Assembly (NCBI RefSeq): GCF_010894405.1
Contig: NZ_JAAIYA010000002.1
Span: 496,001-560,000, forward strand
Direction of reading: 5' to 3'
Length of the DNA stretch: 64,000 bases
Source: Pyxidicoccus caerfyrddinensis
GTDB lineage: Bacteria > Myxococcota > Myxococcia > Myxococcales > Myxococcaceae
Of this stretch, positions 39,215-48,445 are shown piece after piece. The first letter of the stretch is position 1, and each line of letters opens with the position of its first letter. The translations under genes and the position numbers were made by a program. The notes beneath the pieces are model-generated. The model was not told the origin of the DNA. It ran no database searches and worked only from the letters and a program-made list of their open reading frames with translations.

Positions 39215-40264
39215 GTGAACGAGACCGTCGAGAAGCTGGTCGCCGAGGTGAACGCCATCGCGCAGCCGCGCGTTGCACTCGAGCTGCAATGGGAGGTCAT
39301 CAATGATGAGTCCCGAGAGGGCTACAGCGCGTGGGTGTTGGAGCTGCACGCAATTGTCGAGCAGCCCGGCCTTCATCACAGCCAATACTCGACGCTGCCG
39401 CTCCATCGGTTTCCGGTGGAAGCGCTCACGGACCGGCGCGACGCGCAGCGCATCGCGGAGGTCGTTGCTGAGCGAACGCATCTGGCGTTGCATGCGCCGC
39501 CGGTCGAAGACAGCGGGGGGACAGGCGGCTCGGGCTGGCTGCGAAGGGCGCCTATCGGTCCGCCGGTTGCGTACGACTGCAGCTGGGAAGCGAGCTGGTG
39601 GACCGACGAGGGGCGTAGGGAAGAGGCGCGAGGCCACGAGCCGGTTCACGCCGAGTCGGGCGAGCTCGCGGGTGCGAGGTTGATGAAGCAGCTTGCGAGC
39701 AGGTTTCCGCAACGGCCGCTCTCACTCAGCGTCGATGCCGCTGGCGAGAGGCACAATACGAGCCATTCCGTGCCCTACCCGGCCGAGCTTCCCGAGGCCG
39801 ACGCGATTCGTGCGCTCGCGCTCGCCGAGGCGTGCCGTGCTTCTCGAATCGCGCGCGCGCTTCCTGCAACAAGCGGGCTGTCACTGATGCTCGCGTTCGC
39901 GGCGGCCTTCGAAGGTTGGCCAACCGCTATGTCTACATACGCGCCGCTCGCGGCGTGGCGTCGCGGTGAGCTCGATGATGCCGCGCTCGACGACGCGGTC
40001 AGCCCGAGAATCGACCGCACCCGGGACGATTGGGACCTTCCGCGCAGGTTGCGCGAGGTCAAGGCGCGCGGCGACAGCGTTGCCGCGTTCATACGCAACG
40101 AACAACGCAAGCGCCAGTACAGCAACAACATCCAGCTCGTCCGAGCTCTCTTCCAGACGTTCGGCCTGAGCCTGGGGGAGGCGAAGGTCTTCGTCTCCGA
40201 CTGTCATGACGCGCGGTTCGACGCCGAGCTCGATCTCCTACTGGAGCAACGGATGAAGCCCTGA
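39215..40264 (+). CDS. Hypothetical protein
   Basis: 349 residues from the GTG at 39215; a GTG at 39161 would add 18 residues. There is no signal peptide and no transmembrane segment. The C-terminal half is helical and charged (DDWDLPRRLREVKARGDSVAA), and the end LVRALFQTFGLSLGEAKVFVSDC...ELDLLLEQRM looks like a folded domain. I do not recognise the family. Codon use is looser at the third base than in its neighbours, and IS91 remnants lie just upstream, so recent acquisition is possible. The last 61 bp overlap a truncated gene on the other strand. Confidence 0.6.
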   Translation: MNETVEKLVAEVNAIAQPRVALELQWEVINDESREGYSAWVLELHAIVEQPGLHHSQYSTLPLHRFPVEALTDRRDAQRIAEVVAERTHLALHAPPVEDSGGTGGSGWLRRAPIGPPVAYDCSWEASWWTDEGRREEARGHEPVHAESGELAGARLMKQLASRFPQRPLSLSVDAAGERHNTSHSVPYPAELPEADAIRALALAEACRASRIARALPATSGLSLMLAFAAAFEGWPTAMSTYAPLAAWRRGELDDAALDDAVSPRIDRTRDDWDLPRRLREVKARGDSVAAFIRNEQRKRQYSNNIQLVRALFQTFGLSLGEAKVFVSDCHDARFDAELDLLLEQRMKP

Positions 40265-40542
40265 TGCCAAAGGTGTATCCGGCGAGGCGCTCCCGCCAAT
40301 AGAAGGGCCTGGAAGTGGGTGCCCACTGAAGTGGAGCAGACCCAGTTGACGGCCTTCTTGTTCACACCGGCCGCGGTGGAGCTGGGGCCCCAGTTGGAGA
40401 AGTCGGCGTAGTTGCCGGCCTGCGTTCCACCGGAATTCTTCCCGTGGATCCACAGCGTGTAGTTGGTGGCGAGGGCTTCTGGCGCGGCCAGCAGCGTGAG
40501 AGCGAATGAGACGAGGAGCGACGTGCGGATGCGGCGCTGCAT
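40204..40542 (-). pseudogene. Truncated gene for a secreted protein (N-terminal part only)
   Basis: From the ATG at 40542 there is a clear signal peptide (about 26 residues, TSLLVSFALTLLAAPEALA) and a mature start NYTLWIHGKNSGGTQAGNY...FSNWGPSSTAAGVNKKAVNW, which looks like the N terminus of a secreted hydrolase-like protein. Coherent coding ends near 40315; the remaining codons run antisense through the 39215-40264 gene. Most of the original gene is therefore missing. Confidence 0.6.
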
Positions 40543-40614
40543 GACGGCTCCGGGGGATTGCGAGGGGAACCCCACCTGTGAGGGCGGGGCGCCCTGCGCG
40601 CTACCAGAAGGCGC

Positions 40615-43596
40615 CTACAGGCTGCCCGCGGGGACGCGGCGGATGAACAGCGTCTCGTGGCTGGTGTGAGCCGGACCCTCCCGCGCTTCCACGCGTATGT
40701 GATTGAGGCCCTCCTTCAGCGCCACGTCCGTGGAGAACGGGAGCGGCGCGGGCTCGCCCTCGGCGGGGGTGAGGTGCTGGAAGAACACCTTCTGGTCATT
40801 CACCCGCACCGACAGGTCCAGCGGGCGGCGGTTCAGTGGGGTGACGGTGCCGGCGAGCGTCATGCGCTCCGTGGCCGTCACGAACCCGCCCCGGGCCGGC
40901 TCCGTTCCGCTGAGCGAAATGCGCGGTGGGCTCAGGGCAGGCCGGAGCTCCAGGTCCTTCGCGGGCACCGGGGCCGGCTTGTGCTTCGTCTTCGTGCCTT
41001 CCGCGGCCGTGGCCTTCACGAAGGCGAAGCGGTCCGGGGCAAGCTCGACCCGGGCGAACCCGCCCACCTGCGCCACCTGCCGCACCACCGCTCCTGCGCG
41101 CAGCCGGCCCAGCAGCCGGGCGCCGTCCTCGGGCGCCACGAAGAGCTCCGTCCCCTTCGCGAGCTGCACCACCGCCTTGCGCGCCTCCACCTCCGGAGCC
41201 TCGCGCGATACCGGGAGGGTCAGGTGCTCGAAAGAGGCTTCGTTCAGCGGCTCGTCGACGATGTCCAGCTTCAGCTCGAGGGTTTCCGGTACGAGGTCCT
41301 GCTTCACCTCCAGCTCGAAGTACGCCGCCGCCGTCTGGCCCGGGGCCAGCTCCCCCAGCTTTGCCCTGGCCTGGGTGATGACGAGGCCGTCGCCCGAGCG
41401 GCTCCGCAGCCGCGCGAGCGTGTCCATCGCCTTCCCGGTGCCGGTGTTGGTGACGTCCACCCGCAGGCCCACCGTCTCACCGCGTTGCATGAGGCCGTCG
41501 CCATTGCAGGCCTCGCAGCCGTCCAGCACCTGCCAGTTGAAGGAGAAGGCCGGGCGGGGCCGCGCCAGGAAGGTGAGCCCGGTGGTGATGGGGCCGGGCA
41601 GCATCCCCGAGTCGTCCTGCAGCTTCACCGTCACCCCGTCGCGCCGCGAGGCCAGCGCCGCGGGCACGGGGACGGAGACCTTCCAGGACTTCGTCTCGCC
41701 CGGCTTCACCATGCCAAACAGGAACTCCCGCCGGTCCAGCACGCCGTTGTCCGGGCAGTCCGTCCACGCGCGCAGCCGGTGCACCGGCTCGTCGCCCTGG
41801 TTCTTCACCGTCAGCTCCAGCTCCAGCACGTCCCCGGCCCGCACCGCCGCGTCTCCACCCGGCGCGAGCGTGACGGCCAGGCGGGGCGTCTTCGGCGTGG
41901 GGCCCGGGCTCCAGTCGATGCCGAGCGCGGCGATGGCGGCGTGGACGCGCGCCTCCTCCTCGCGGCGGCGCTGCTCCACGAAGTCCCTGCCGAGCTGCAA
42001 CATCCTGCCGCGCTCGGCGGAAGGGGCCTTCAGCACGAAGTCCCGGGCGAAGCGCACCTCGAAGTCCTCGAGAGGCGCCTCCGGATTCCACTCGGCCGCC
42101 TCGGCGCCGGGGGCCCTGCCGCCCTCCAGGAGGTAGCCAATCCGCGCGGCCGGCGCCCGAAGGGCAGGGGACTGCTGGGAGGAGGCCGCTCCGGAGGGGC
42201 TCCCCGGGTCCGCGCCGGGCATGGGCTTGCGCGGCGTGAAGAAGCCCACGCCCTCCTTCTGAAGACGGGCGGGTGCCAGCTCGAGGTCCGGAATGATGCC
42301 GACCCCCTGGACGGGGACATCGCCCGTGGTCAGGAACCTGGCGATGGTCAACTCCAGCGCCGAGCCGTCCGGGAAGTCGTACAGCACCTGCACCGTGCCC
42401 TGGCCGTAGGTCCGCCGGCCGATGATGACGGCCCGGTCCAGGTTCTTGAGCGCGCCAGCGACAATCTCCGCTCCCGAGGCCGTGCTGCCATCGACGAGGA
42501 CGGCGATGGGCCAGGTGGCGTCGCTGGCCTCGGCCCGGGCCTGCTTCTCCTCGCGCAGCTTGCCGGACTGGCCGACGGTGGTGACGATGGTGCCCTTGGA
42601 AAGGAAGAGGTCGGCGGCCTGGATGGCCTGGGTGAGGAGGCCGCCGGTGTTGCCTCGCAGGTCGAGCACCAGGCCCTGGAGGCCGTCCGGCCCGGAGTCC
42701 TGGCTCAGTTGCTGGAGGGCGGCCTGCAGATCCCGGAGGGTGATGCCCTGGAAGTTCTCCAGCCGCACATAGCCCACGTTCCCGGCCAGCAGCGCGTGCC
42801 GCACGCTTGGAACGGAGACCGTGGCGCGGACGAGTGTCATCACCCGGGGCTTGTCCCAGCCCTTGCGCATCACCGTGAGGGTGGCCTCGCTGTCGACCGG
42901 GCCTCGCATCCTGGACACGGCCTCCGCCAGGTCCATGCCTCCGGTGTCCGCCCCGTCGATCTTCTGGATGTGGTCGTCCGCCTGGAGGCCGGCGCGCCGC
43001 GCGGGCCCGTTGGGCAGCACGTTGACCACGAGGAGGCGGCCCTCGCGAAACTGGAAGACGGTGCCGAGGCTGCCCAGATCGCCCCTGAAGGACTGCTTCA
43101 GCTCCGAGTACAGCTCGGGGCGGATGAGCGCGGACTGCGGGTCCAGCGTGGAGAGCATGCCGTTGACGGCGGCGTACTCCACCTCCCGGGAGTCCTCCAG
43201 GGGGCGCGCGTTGGCGTGGATGAACTGGAAGGTATCCTTCAAGGCGAAGGACATCTTCCAGAGTGTGTCGACGTGCGTGATGTCGAATTCCCTCGTCTCG
43301 GAGCCGGCCCTGATTTTCACGGTGCCAGCGTCCGCATTGCCTTCGACGATGAGGTCGGGGACCGCCTTCTCCGCCCCATCCAGCGCGGCAATCATCATCT
43401 CCCTGGGTTTGACTCGCGTGACGTCGGCGTAGTTCTCCTTCACGTAGAGGATGATCTTGGTGACGATGCGCAGGGAGGTGAGGTCATGGCGGGACTTGTC
43501 GTCCAGGGCCGAGGCCGCACCGGGGAGCAGGGGCACAGCGGCGCTGGCGCCCAGCAGCAGGCAGAGGGCGAGGGTCCGGCGAAGCAGGCGCGGCAT
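40615..43596 (-). CDS. S41-family (C-terminal processing) protease-like protein, catalytic Lys replaced
   Basis: 993 residues with a signal peptide (LALCLLLGASAA). A helical N-terminal domain is followed by PDZ (about 170-255, GTVFQFREGRLLVVNVLPNGPA) and S41 peptidase (about 265-430). The nucleophile region is DGSTAS374GAEIV. The E. coli Prc dyad Lys lies 25 residues after Ser and an activity-related Gln 29 after; here residue 399 is Gln (TYGQGTVQ) and Q403 is retained. The C-terminal 450 residues carry NEW3-like beta-sandwich domains and a motif CEACNGDGLMQRGE. It may be a scaffold or an inactive regulator rather than a protease. The start at 43596 gives the only good signal peptide. Confidence 0.87.
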   Translation of the reverse strand: MPRLLRRTLALCLLLGASAAVPLLPGAASALDDKSRHDLTSLRIVTKIILYVKENYADVTRVKPREMMIAALDGAEKAVPDLIVEGNADAGTVKIRAGSETREFDITHVDTLWKMSFALKDTFQFIHANARPLEDSREVEYAAVNGMLSTLDPQSALIRPELYSELKQSFRGDLGSLGTVFQFREGRLLVVNVLPNGPARRAGLQADDHIQKIDGADTGGMDLAEAVSRMRGPVDSEATLTVMRKGWDKPRVMTLVRATVSVPSVRHALLAGNVGYVRLENFQGITLRDLQAALQQLSQDSGPDGLQGLVLDLRGNTGGLLTQAIQAADLFLSKGTIVTTVGQSGKLREEKQARAEASDATWPIAVLVDGSTASGAEIVAGALKNLDRAVIIGRRTYGQGTVQVLYDFPDGSALELTIARFLTTGDVPVQGVGIIPDLELAPARLQKEGVGFFTPRKPMPGADPGSPSGAASSQQSPALRAPAARIGYLLEGGRAPGAEAAEWNPEAPLEDFEVRFARDFVLKAPSAERGRMLQLGRDFVEQRRREEEARVHAAIAALGIDWSPGPTPKTPRLAVTLAPGGDAAVRAGDVLELELTVKNQGDEPVHRLRAWTDCPDNGVLDRREFLFGMVKPGETKSWKVSVPVPAALASRRDGVTVKLQDDSGMLPGPITTGLTFLARPRPAFSFNWQVLDGCEACNGDGLMQRGETVGLRVDVTNTGTGKAMDTLARLRSRSGDGLVITQARAKLGELAPGQTAAAYFELEVKQDLVPETLELKLDIVDEPLNEASFEHLTLPVSREAPEVEARKAVVQLAKGTELFVAPEDGARLLGRLRAGAVVRQVAQVGGFARVELAPDRFAFVKATAAEGTKTKHKPAPVPAKDLELRPALSPPRISLSGTEPARGGFVTATERMTLAGTVTPLNRRPLDLSVRVNDQKVFFQHLTPAEGEPAPLPFSTDVALKEGLNHIRVEAREGPAHTSHETLFIRRVPAGSL

Positions 43597-43704
43597 GGGT
43601 GCTCCGAGGGCAGGGGCGGGCGGAAGATGGAGTCCCGCACAAGGATGAGCCCGCCTGGTGGAAAGTCATGCAGGAAATCTGCGATGAGGGGGCGGGGGGC
43701 GGAC

Positions 43705-43920
43705 ATGCGGCAGGTTTCCAGGTGGATGGCAATCATTGTCCTGTGCGGTGCGCTGGCGGCGGAGGCCGGGGAGGTGCCCCAGGACCCGCGGCTGGCCCAG
43801 GCCCAGGCAGCGCATGAGGAGGCAAACACGCTCTTCGTGGCGGGCCGGTATGCCGAGGCCGTCTCACGGCTGGAGCAGGCGCTGGCCCTGCATGAGGCGG
43901 CGGCTGGCAAGGGGCATCCT
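43705..43920 (+). pseudogene. Truncated TPR-protein gene (5' end only)
   Basis: The ATG at 43705 begins a signal-peptide-like segment (WMAIIVLCGALAAEAGE) followed by one TPR-like helix pair (AAHEEANTLFVAGRYAEAV, SRLEQALALHEAAAGKGHP). This is how myxobacterial TPR/CHAT proteins begin. Coherent sequence stops near 43920; the frame then stays open only because the DNA is GC-rich. The gene diverges from the S41 gene. Confidence 0.5.
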
Positions 43921-44523
43921 ACGCATAGAATCGAGAGAATGGGATGGGTAGGGACGCGCCGGTGGGGGCCAGCGCACCGGAGGGCAGGGCGGCGTCCGCT
44001 TCTCCACGTCCGGGCCGGCGATATGTCCTGCGCGCCGCCGCGTTCCCGACCCCGGACGCAGAGACGTGTCCTGCCGTGGGCGCCGGGCCGGGCCTTCTCG
44101 TGCCGTGCCCGACATGGCGGACAGGCGGGTGGGGTCCGGCGCCTGGTATGGCGCGGCGCCGCGTCTTCGCCAGTCGGCCCGTGGGGGCGTTCTCTCCAGG
44201 GACCCGCTGAGGGGGCACCTCCGACTGGCGTTCCATCGGACGAACGGGGAACCTATGTCCTTACCCCTGGCGGGGCACTCACAGGATGCGTACGTGGCCG
44301 TGCGTCGAGGCCGGGCTATTGTGTTGCTGTTGCATTTGCTATTGCCGGAAGTCGGCTGGGCGCGGGAACAGGAAGCTCCCCTGGGCGCGGCTGACGTGGG
44401 GCATCACGACATCGTGCAGCGAGAGGGAGCGTTCGTCTCCGTCGGCATGAGGGTAGACGATGTCCGCTGACTACCTGCCGCTGCGGTGGGGGCTGCTGTG
44501 GTCATGCGCCGCCATGCTGGTCA
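43921..44523. other. Degenerate region with a possible truncated secreted-protein start
   Basis: No convincing intact gene is present. At 44255-44470 (+) a 71-codon frame encodes a basic start, a hydrophobic run (AIVLLLHLLLPEVGWA) and then HHDIVQREGAFVSVGMRVDDV before a stop, which could be the signal peptide and first strands of a lost secreted or outer-membrane protein. The rest (43921-44254) resembles nothing I recognise. Confidence 0.35.
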
Positions 44524-45008
44524 ACGCATAAGAGGGATGGGGGGCCCTGTTGAGAGGGAGGGAGGGTGCAGAGGGGCCGAGGAGGGCCGCTGACGGGGCC
44601 GCCCGAGTGATGCTCCCGTCCGGTGGACAGGCCGCTTGAGCCCCTTGGGGTACACGCCTGCCCGGACCGCGCTCCCATCAGGTGCGTAGCAGGGGCCTGG
44701 ACCTCTTGGCGCCTCTTGAGCCTCAACACCCCGCGGCCTGGGGTGGCCCTGGTGCCGGGGCCCACCTCGCACATGCCGTGGGCAAGCCCAGGTGCTCCAG
44801 AATCGCCCGCACCCCGGGGGCCCCCTTCACGTACGCCAAGACCCTTGAGCCTGCCTCCACACCTCACGCAGGCGAACACGTCGAACGTCGAACGTCCTCC
44901 TGAGCAACTCCGCGAAAGTCCACTCGCGGTGTCCTCTCCTTCATCCGCTCCTTCCTGGCCGCTGCCTCAAGCCCCGCGCTCGCCTCCTGCGCACCTGCTT
45001 GAGGGAGC
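44524..45008 (-). mobile_element. IS91-type transposase remnant, direct-repeat copy A
   Basis: A 485-bp segment nearly identical to 49840-50322. Read on the minus strand, its counterpart starts LLRRTFDFDVLACVRCGGRLK, the C-terminal zinc-finger-like motif of IS91-family transposases; a frameshift later the sequence AILEHLGLPTA typical of these proteins appears, followed by stops. This copy has an extra disruption at the start of that motif. No catalytic HUH/Y2 region or ends are seen, so the element is not mobile by itself. Confidence 0.75.
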
Positions 45009-45175
45009 CTCCACGTCCGTCCAAAACCAATCTGCCCAGGCGATTACGAGCGCCAGCGGGACTGGGACTCCAACGCCATCGCCCCTGTGCATTCCAGCGC
45101 ACGCGGGCTGCAATCCCAGACATCGCCCCGGAGGCCGCTTCAGGCGTGCCGGCGGACTGTGATAGGAACGCCGGC

Positions 45176-47206
45176 ATGCAAAGAGCCTGGTGGGGATGCA
45201 CCCTCGCGGTACTCGTGATGGGCATGGGCTGTGGTGACACGGAGGACCCGGTCGAGGAGCCGCTGCGGGAAACCCACGTGGACCTCTCGGCCATCGACAG
45301 GTCCGTCAACCCCTGCGAGGACTTCTATGCCTTCGCCTGTGGAGGATGGGTGAAGAGCCACGCGCTCCCGGACGATGCCTCGTACGACGCGCGCTTCTTC
45401 AAGCCCTACCAGGACCAGTACCCCATCCTGCAACGCATCATCGATGACAACCTCGCGGGGAAGCACCAGGCGGATGACCCGGAAGGCGCGCTGGTGGCGG
45501 ACTACTACCGCAGCTGCATGAATGCGCCGGCGCTCCGGGCATCGCGCGCGGAGCTGCAGACCCTGCTGGGCACCGTGGATACAGTCACGAGCGTCCAGGA
45601 GCTGCCTCGGGCGGTGGCGAAGCTGTGGGAGGTGGGCGCGGAGCCGCTCTTCTCCTTCTACGTCGGGGTCGACCCGGCGGATGCGCGCCGCCACCTCGTC
45701 ACGCTGGACCAGGGCGGGCTGTCGCTGCCGGACCGGCACTACTACCTCGACGCGCAATACGAGCCCGTGCGGACCCGCTACCGGCAGCACGTGTCGCGGC
45801 TCGCCGCGCTGCTGGCGCCGGGCCTTCGGGTCGACGCGGACGCGGTGCTGCGCCTGGAGACGGCGCTGGCCCAGGCCTCGCAGGACCGCGCGTCGCAGCG
45901 GGACCCGCTGGCCACCTACCACCGCACCCGGCGCGTGGACCTGGTGGCGCGCGTGCCGCGGTTCGGCTGGGACGCCTTCTGGCGGGAGGCGGGGGTGGCC
46001 AGCTTCGAGGAGCTGAACGTGCAGGTCCCCTCGTACTTCGACGCGCTGGATTCATTCCTGGCGCAGCAGCCGCTGGAGGACGTGAAGAGCTACCTGCGCT
46101 GGAAGCTCCTGGAGGCCGCGGCCAGCGCGCTGGACCAGGAGGTCCTGACGGAGGAGTTCGACTTCCACGGCCGGTTCTTCGCCGGCCAGCAGGAGGCGGC
46201 CCCGCGGTGGTGGACCTGCTACAACAGCGCGCTGTCGGACATGGGGCACGCGCTCGCGCGGCCCTACGTGGCGCGCTACTTCAAGGAGGACAGCCGCGCC
46301 GAGGCGCGCCGGGTGCTGGAAGCGGTGCGCGCCTCGTTCCGCCAGCGGGTGGAGGCGGCGTCCTGGCTGGATGACGCGACGCGGGCGGAGGCGCTCGCGA
46401 AGCTTTCGAAGGTGCGCGACGACGTCGGCTTCCCGGACCGGTGGGTGAGCTACGCGGGGCTGGGCATCGGGCCCACGTCCTACCTGGGCAACCAGCTCGC
46501 GCTGACGCGCAAGGCGTACCGGGACAACGCGGCCAGCCTGGATGCGCCGGCGGATGACGGGCTGTGGGCCATGTCGCCCGTCGAGGTGAATGCGTACTAC
46601 GCGCCCACGCGCAATCAGATGGTGTTCCCGGCGGGCATCCTCCAGCGGCCCTTCTTCGCCGTCAGCGCCTCGCTGGCGTCGAACTTCGGCGCCATCGGGG
46701 CGGTGATGGGGCACGAGCTGACGCACGGCTTCGATGACCAGGGGCGGCACTACGACGGCGAGGGCTCGCTGCGCGACTGGTGGGCGGCGCCGGTGGCGGA
46801 GCGCTTCGAGGAGCGGGCCCAGTGCCTGGTGGACCAGTATGCCTCCTATGAGGCACTGCCGGGGACGTATGTAAATGGGGAGCTGACGCTCGGGGAGAAC
46901 ATCGCGGACCTCGGGGGCCTGCGGGTGGCGTACGAAGCGCTCCTGGCGCGCGAGGCCGCCGAGGGAACGGTGGCGCCCGGGCTGCGGGAGTACACGCCGC
47001 GCCAGGAGCTCTTCCTGAGCTACGTACAACTGTGGTGCGAGGTGTGGCGTCCGGACGTGCAGCGCCAGAACCTGCTGGCGGACCCGCACGCGCCGGGGCG
47101 GTTCCGCGCGAATGGCACGCTGAGCAACCTGCCGGCGTTCGCGGAAGCGTTCCAATGCAAGGCGGGCAGCCGCATGGTGCGGCCGAACACCTGCGAGGTC
47201 TGGTAG
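45176..47206 (+). CDS. M13-family (neprilysin-like) metallopeptidase, lipoprotein
   Basis: 676 residues from the ATG at 45176, giving a signal peptide ending VLVMGMGC. M13 hallmarks are complete: NPCEDFYAFACGGW near the mature start, NAYYAPTRNQMVFPAGILQ, the zinc site H513-E514-L-T-H517 (GHELTHGFDDQG), E574-NIADLGG as third ligand, and the C-terminal CEVW tail. It should degrade peptides up to a few kDa outside the inner membrane. It is flanked by IS91 remnants, upstream copy A and downstream copy B, and followed by a terminator. Confidence 0.93.
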   Translation: MQRAWWGCTLAVLVMGMGCGDTEDPVEEPLRETHVDLSAIDRSVNPCEDFYAFACGGWVKSHALPDDASYDARFFKPYQDQYPILQRIIDDNLAGKHQADDPEGALVADYYRSCMNAPALRASRAELQTLLGTVDTVTSVQELPRAVAKLWEVGAEPLFSFYVGVDPADARRHLVTLDQGGLSLPDRHYYLDAQYEPVRTRYRQHVSRLAALLAPGLRVDADAVLRLETALAQASQDRASQRDPLATYHRTRRVDLVARVPRFGWDAFWREAGVASFEELNVQVPSYFDALDSFLAQQPLEDVKSYLRWKLLEAAASALDQEVLTEEFDFHGRFFAGQQEAAPRWWTCYNSALSDMGHALARPYVARYFKEDSRAEARRVLEAVRASFRQRVEAASWLDDATRAEALAKLSKVRDDVGFPDRWVSYAGLGIGPTSYLGNQLALTRKAYRDNAASLDAPADDGLWAMSPVEVNAYYAPTRNQMVFPAGILQRPFFAVSASLASNFGAIGAVMGHELTHGFDDQGRHYDGEGSLRDWWAAPVAERFEERAQCLVDQYASYEALPGTYVNGELTLGENIADLGGLRVAYEALLAREAAEGTVAPGLREYTPRQELFLSYVQLWCEVWRPDVQRQNLLADPHAPGRFRANGTLSNLPAFAEAFQCKAGSRMVRPNTCEVW

Positions 47207-47272
47207 CGGGAGGGGCCCCGCGCTCGCCCCTCCATCGGTTGACGGTGGGGCTGATGGACAACGAGGCCATTC

Positions 47273-47307
47273 AAAGCCCGGCAATCCTCAGGGGTTGCCG
47301 GGCTTTT
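47273..47307 (+). terminator. Intrinsic terminator after the M13 peptidase gene
   Basis: AAAGCCCGGCAA (47273-47284) and TTGCCGGGCTTT (47295-47306) are perfect 12-bp complements around a 10-base loop, with the right arm running into TTTT. It lies 66 bp downstream of the M13 stop and is one of the clearest terminators in the window. Confidence 0.9.
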
Positions 47308-47368
47308 CCTCAGAAGGGCAAGAGGATGTGATAGCGACACAGAACAACACGAATCATGGGAGCTCGAC

Positions 47369-48271
47369 ATGGCCAGGCCTGGACTCTTCTTTTCCGACGG
47401 CGTGGCCATCGACGGCGAACAGTTCTTCTTCGGCGCAGGCATGCACGAGCACCGTGACGCGGATTCGTCCGTCATCGGCTGTCTGCTCGACGGCGAATGG
47501 GGCTACCACTCGGTCGAAGAGGACTTCATTACTTCAATCACCTATGTGCGAGAGCGGGCTGAGGTGGTGGCGCTCGGCAAGAACGGGCTGGTCAAACATG
47601 CAACGCCCCGCAAGGCGCAGCTGGCCGTGGACAACATGGCCGGCCGGTTCCAGGTGAAGCAACTTCAAGGCGCCGAAGAAGCAGGGCCGATGGAGCGCAT
47701 CCGCGCGATTGGCTCAGCCGTCTTCGCGTGCGGCTGGGCCGGGCAGATCTACCGTCGAAGCAGAGGCGTGTGGGAACAGTTCGACCTCGGCAAGAACCTC
47801 AACTTCCTGGCGATTGATGGCTTTTCGGACCATGACGTCTATGCCGTCGGGCTGAAAGGCATCATCTGGCACTTCGATGGCCGGACGTGGCGAGCGATCG
47901 CCAGCCCGACCCACCAGAACCTCTACGACGTTCGCTGCTTCGCATCCGGTGACTTGGTGGCTTGCGGCGCGGAAGGTAGCGTCTTCCGGGGCTCGGGACC
48001 TCACTTGCAATCCATTGGCGATTCTTCCTTCAAAGGCAATTGCTGGGCCGTGGAGCAATTCAAGGACAAGCTCTACCTGACGCTGTCGGACAACCGCCTG
48101 GCGGTCCTTCGCCAAGGCAGCCTACGGGACGTCAAGATTCATTCGAAGGAACCGCGCACCACCTATCGCCTGTCGGCGACGCAGGATGTGCTGTACTCCT
48201 TCGGCCCGTCCGACATCGCGATGTTCGACGGCCGCAAGTGGCACGATGTGATCTGCCCGGAGAACACCTGA
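47369..48271 (+). CDS. Predicted beta-propeller protein, unknown function
   Basis: 300 residues, no signal peptide. Repeating segments of about 45-50 residues with Trp/Tyr and Gly (AVFACGWAGQIYRRSRGVWEQ, DVYAVGLKGIIWHFDGRTWRA, DLVACGAEGSVFRGSG) suggest a WD40/BNR-like propeller in the cytoplasm. I do not recognise the family. Base composition is visibly less GC-rich than the flanking M13 gene, in line with acquisition along with the surrounding insertion-element debris. The downstream MBL-fold gene follows after 174 bp. Confidence 0.75.
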   Translation: MARPGLFFSDGVAIDGEQFFFGAGMHEHRDADSSVIGCLLDGEWGYHSVEEDFITSITYVRERAEVVALGKNGLVKHATPRKAQLAVDNMAGRFQVKQLQGAEEAGPMERIRAIGSAVFACGWAGQIYRRSRGVWEQFDLGKNLNFLAIDGFSDHDVYAVGLKGIIWHFDGRTWRAIASPTHQNLYDVRCFASGDLVACGAEGSVFRGSGPHLQSIGDSSFKGNCWAVEQFKDKLYLTLSDNRLAVLRQGSLRDVKIHSKEPRTTYRLSATQDVLYSFGPSDIAMFDGRKWHDVICPENT

Positions 48272-48445
48272 GGCCCCATTACGATATCACGGCGCGCGGT
48301 CTCCTTTTTTCCTGGGCTCGCGCGGGCAACCGGGACACAGTTGCTCATGTCTTCGGACCCGCGCTCCACGTGGACGCCCTCTCCGACCACTCGCGAGAGC
48401 AGCGCATCGCCTTCGCCGATGCGCCGAGGCTCCAGGCAATCCCCG

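Noticed and set aside
40657-44394. A 1245-codon open frame on the plus strand opposite the S41 gene
   Set aside because: It is antisense to a gene with signal peptide, PDZ and S41 motifs; its translation is Arg/Gly/His-rich, without domains. Long antisense frames are expected at about 70 percent GC.
44066-44470. A complete 134-codon protein-coding gene
   Set aside because: Only the last 71 codons look at all like protein, and no homology or ribosome binding site supports a full gene. It is described within the degenerate region instead.
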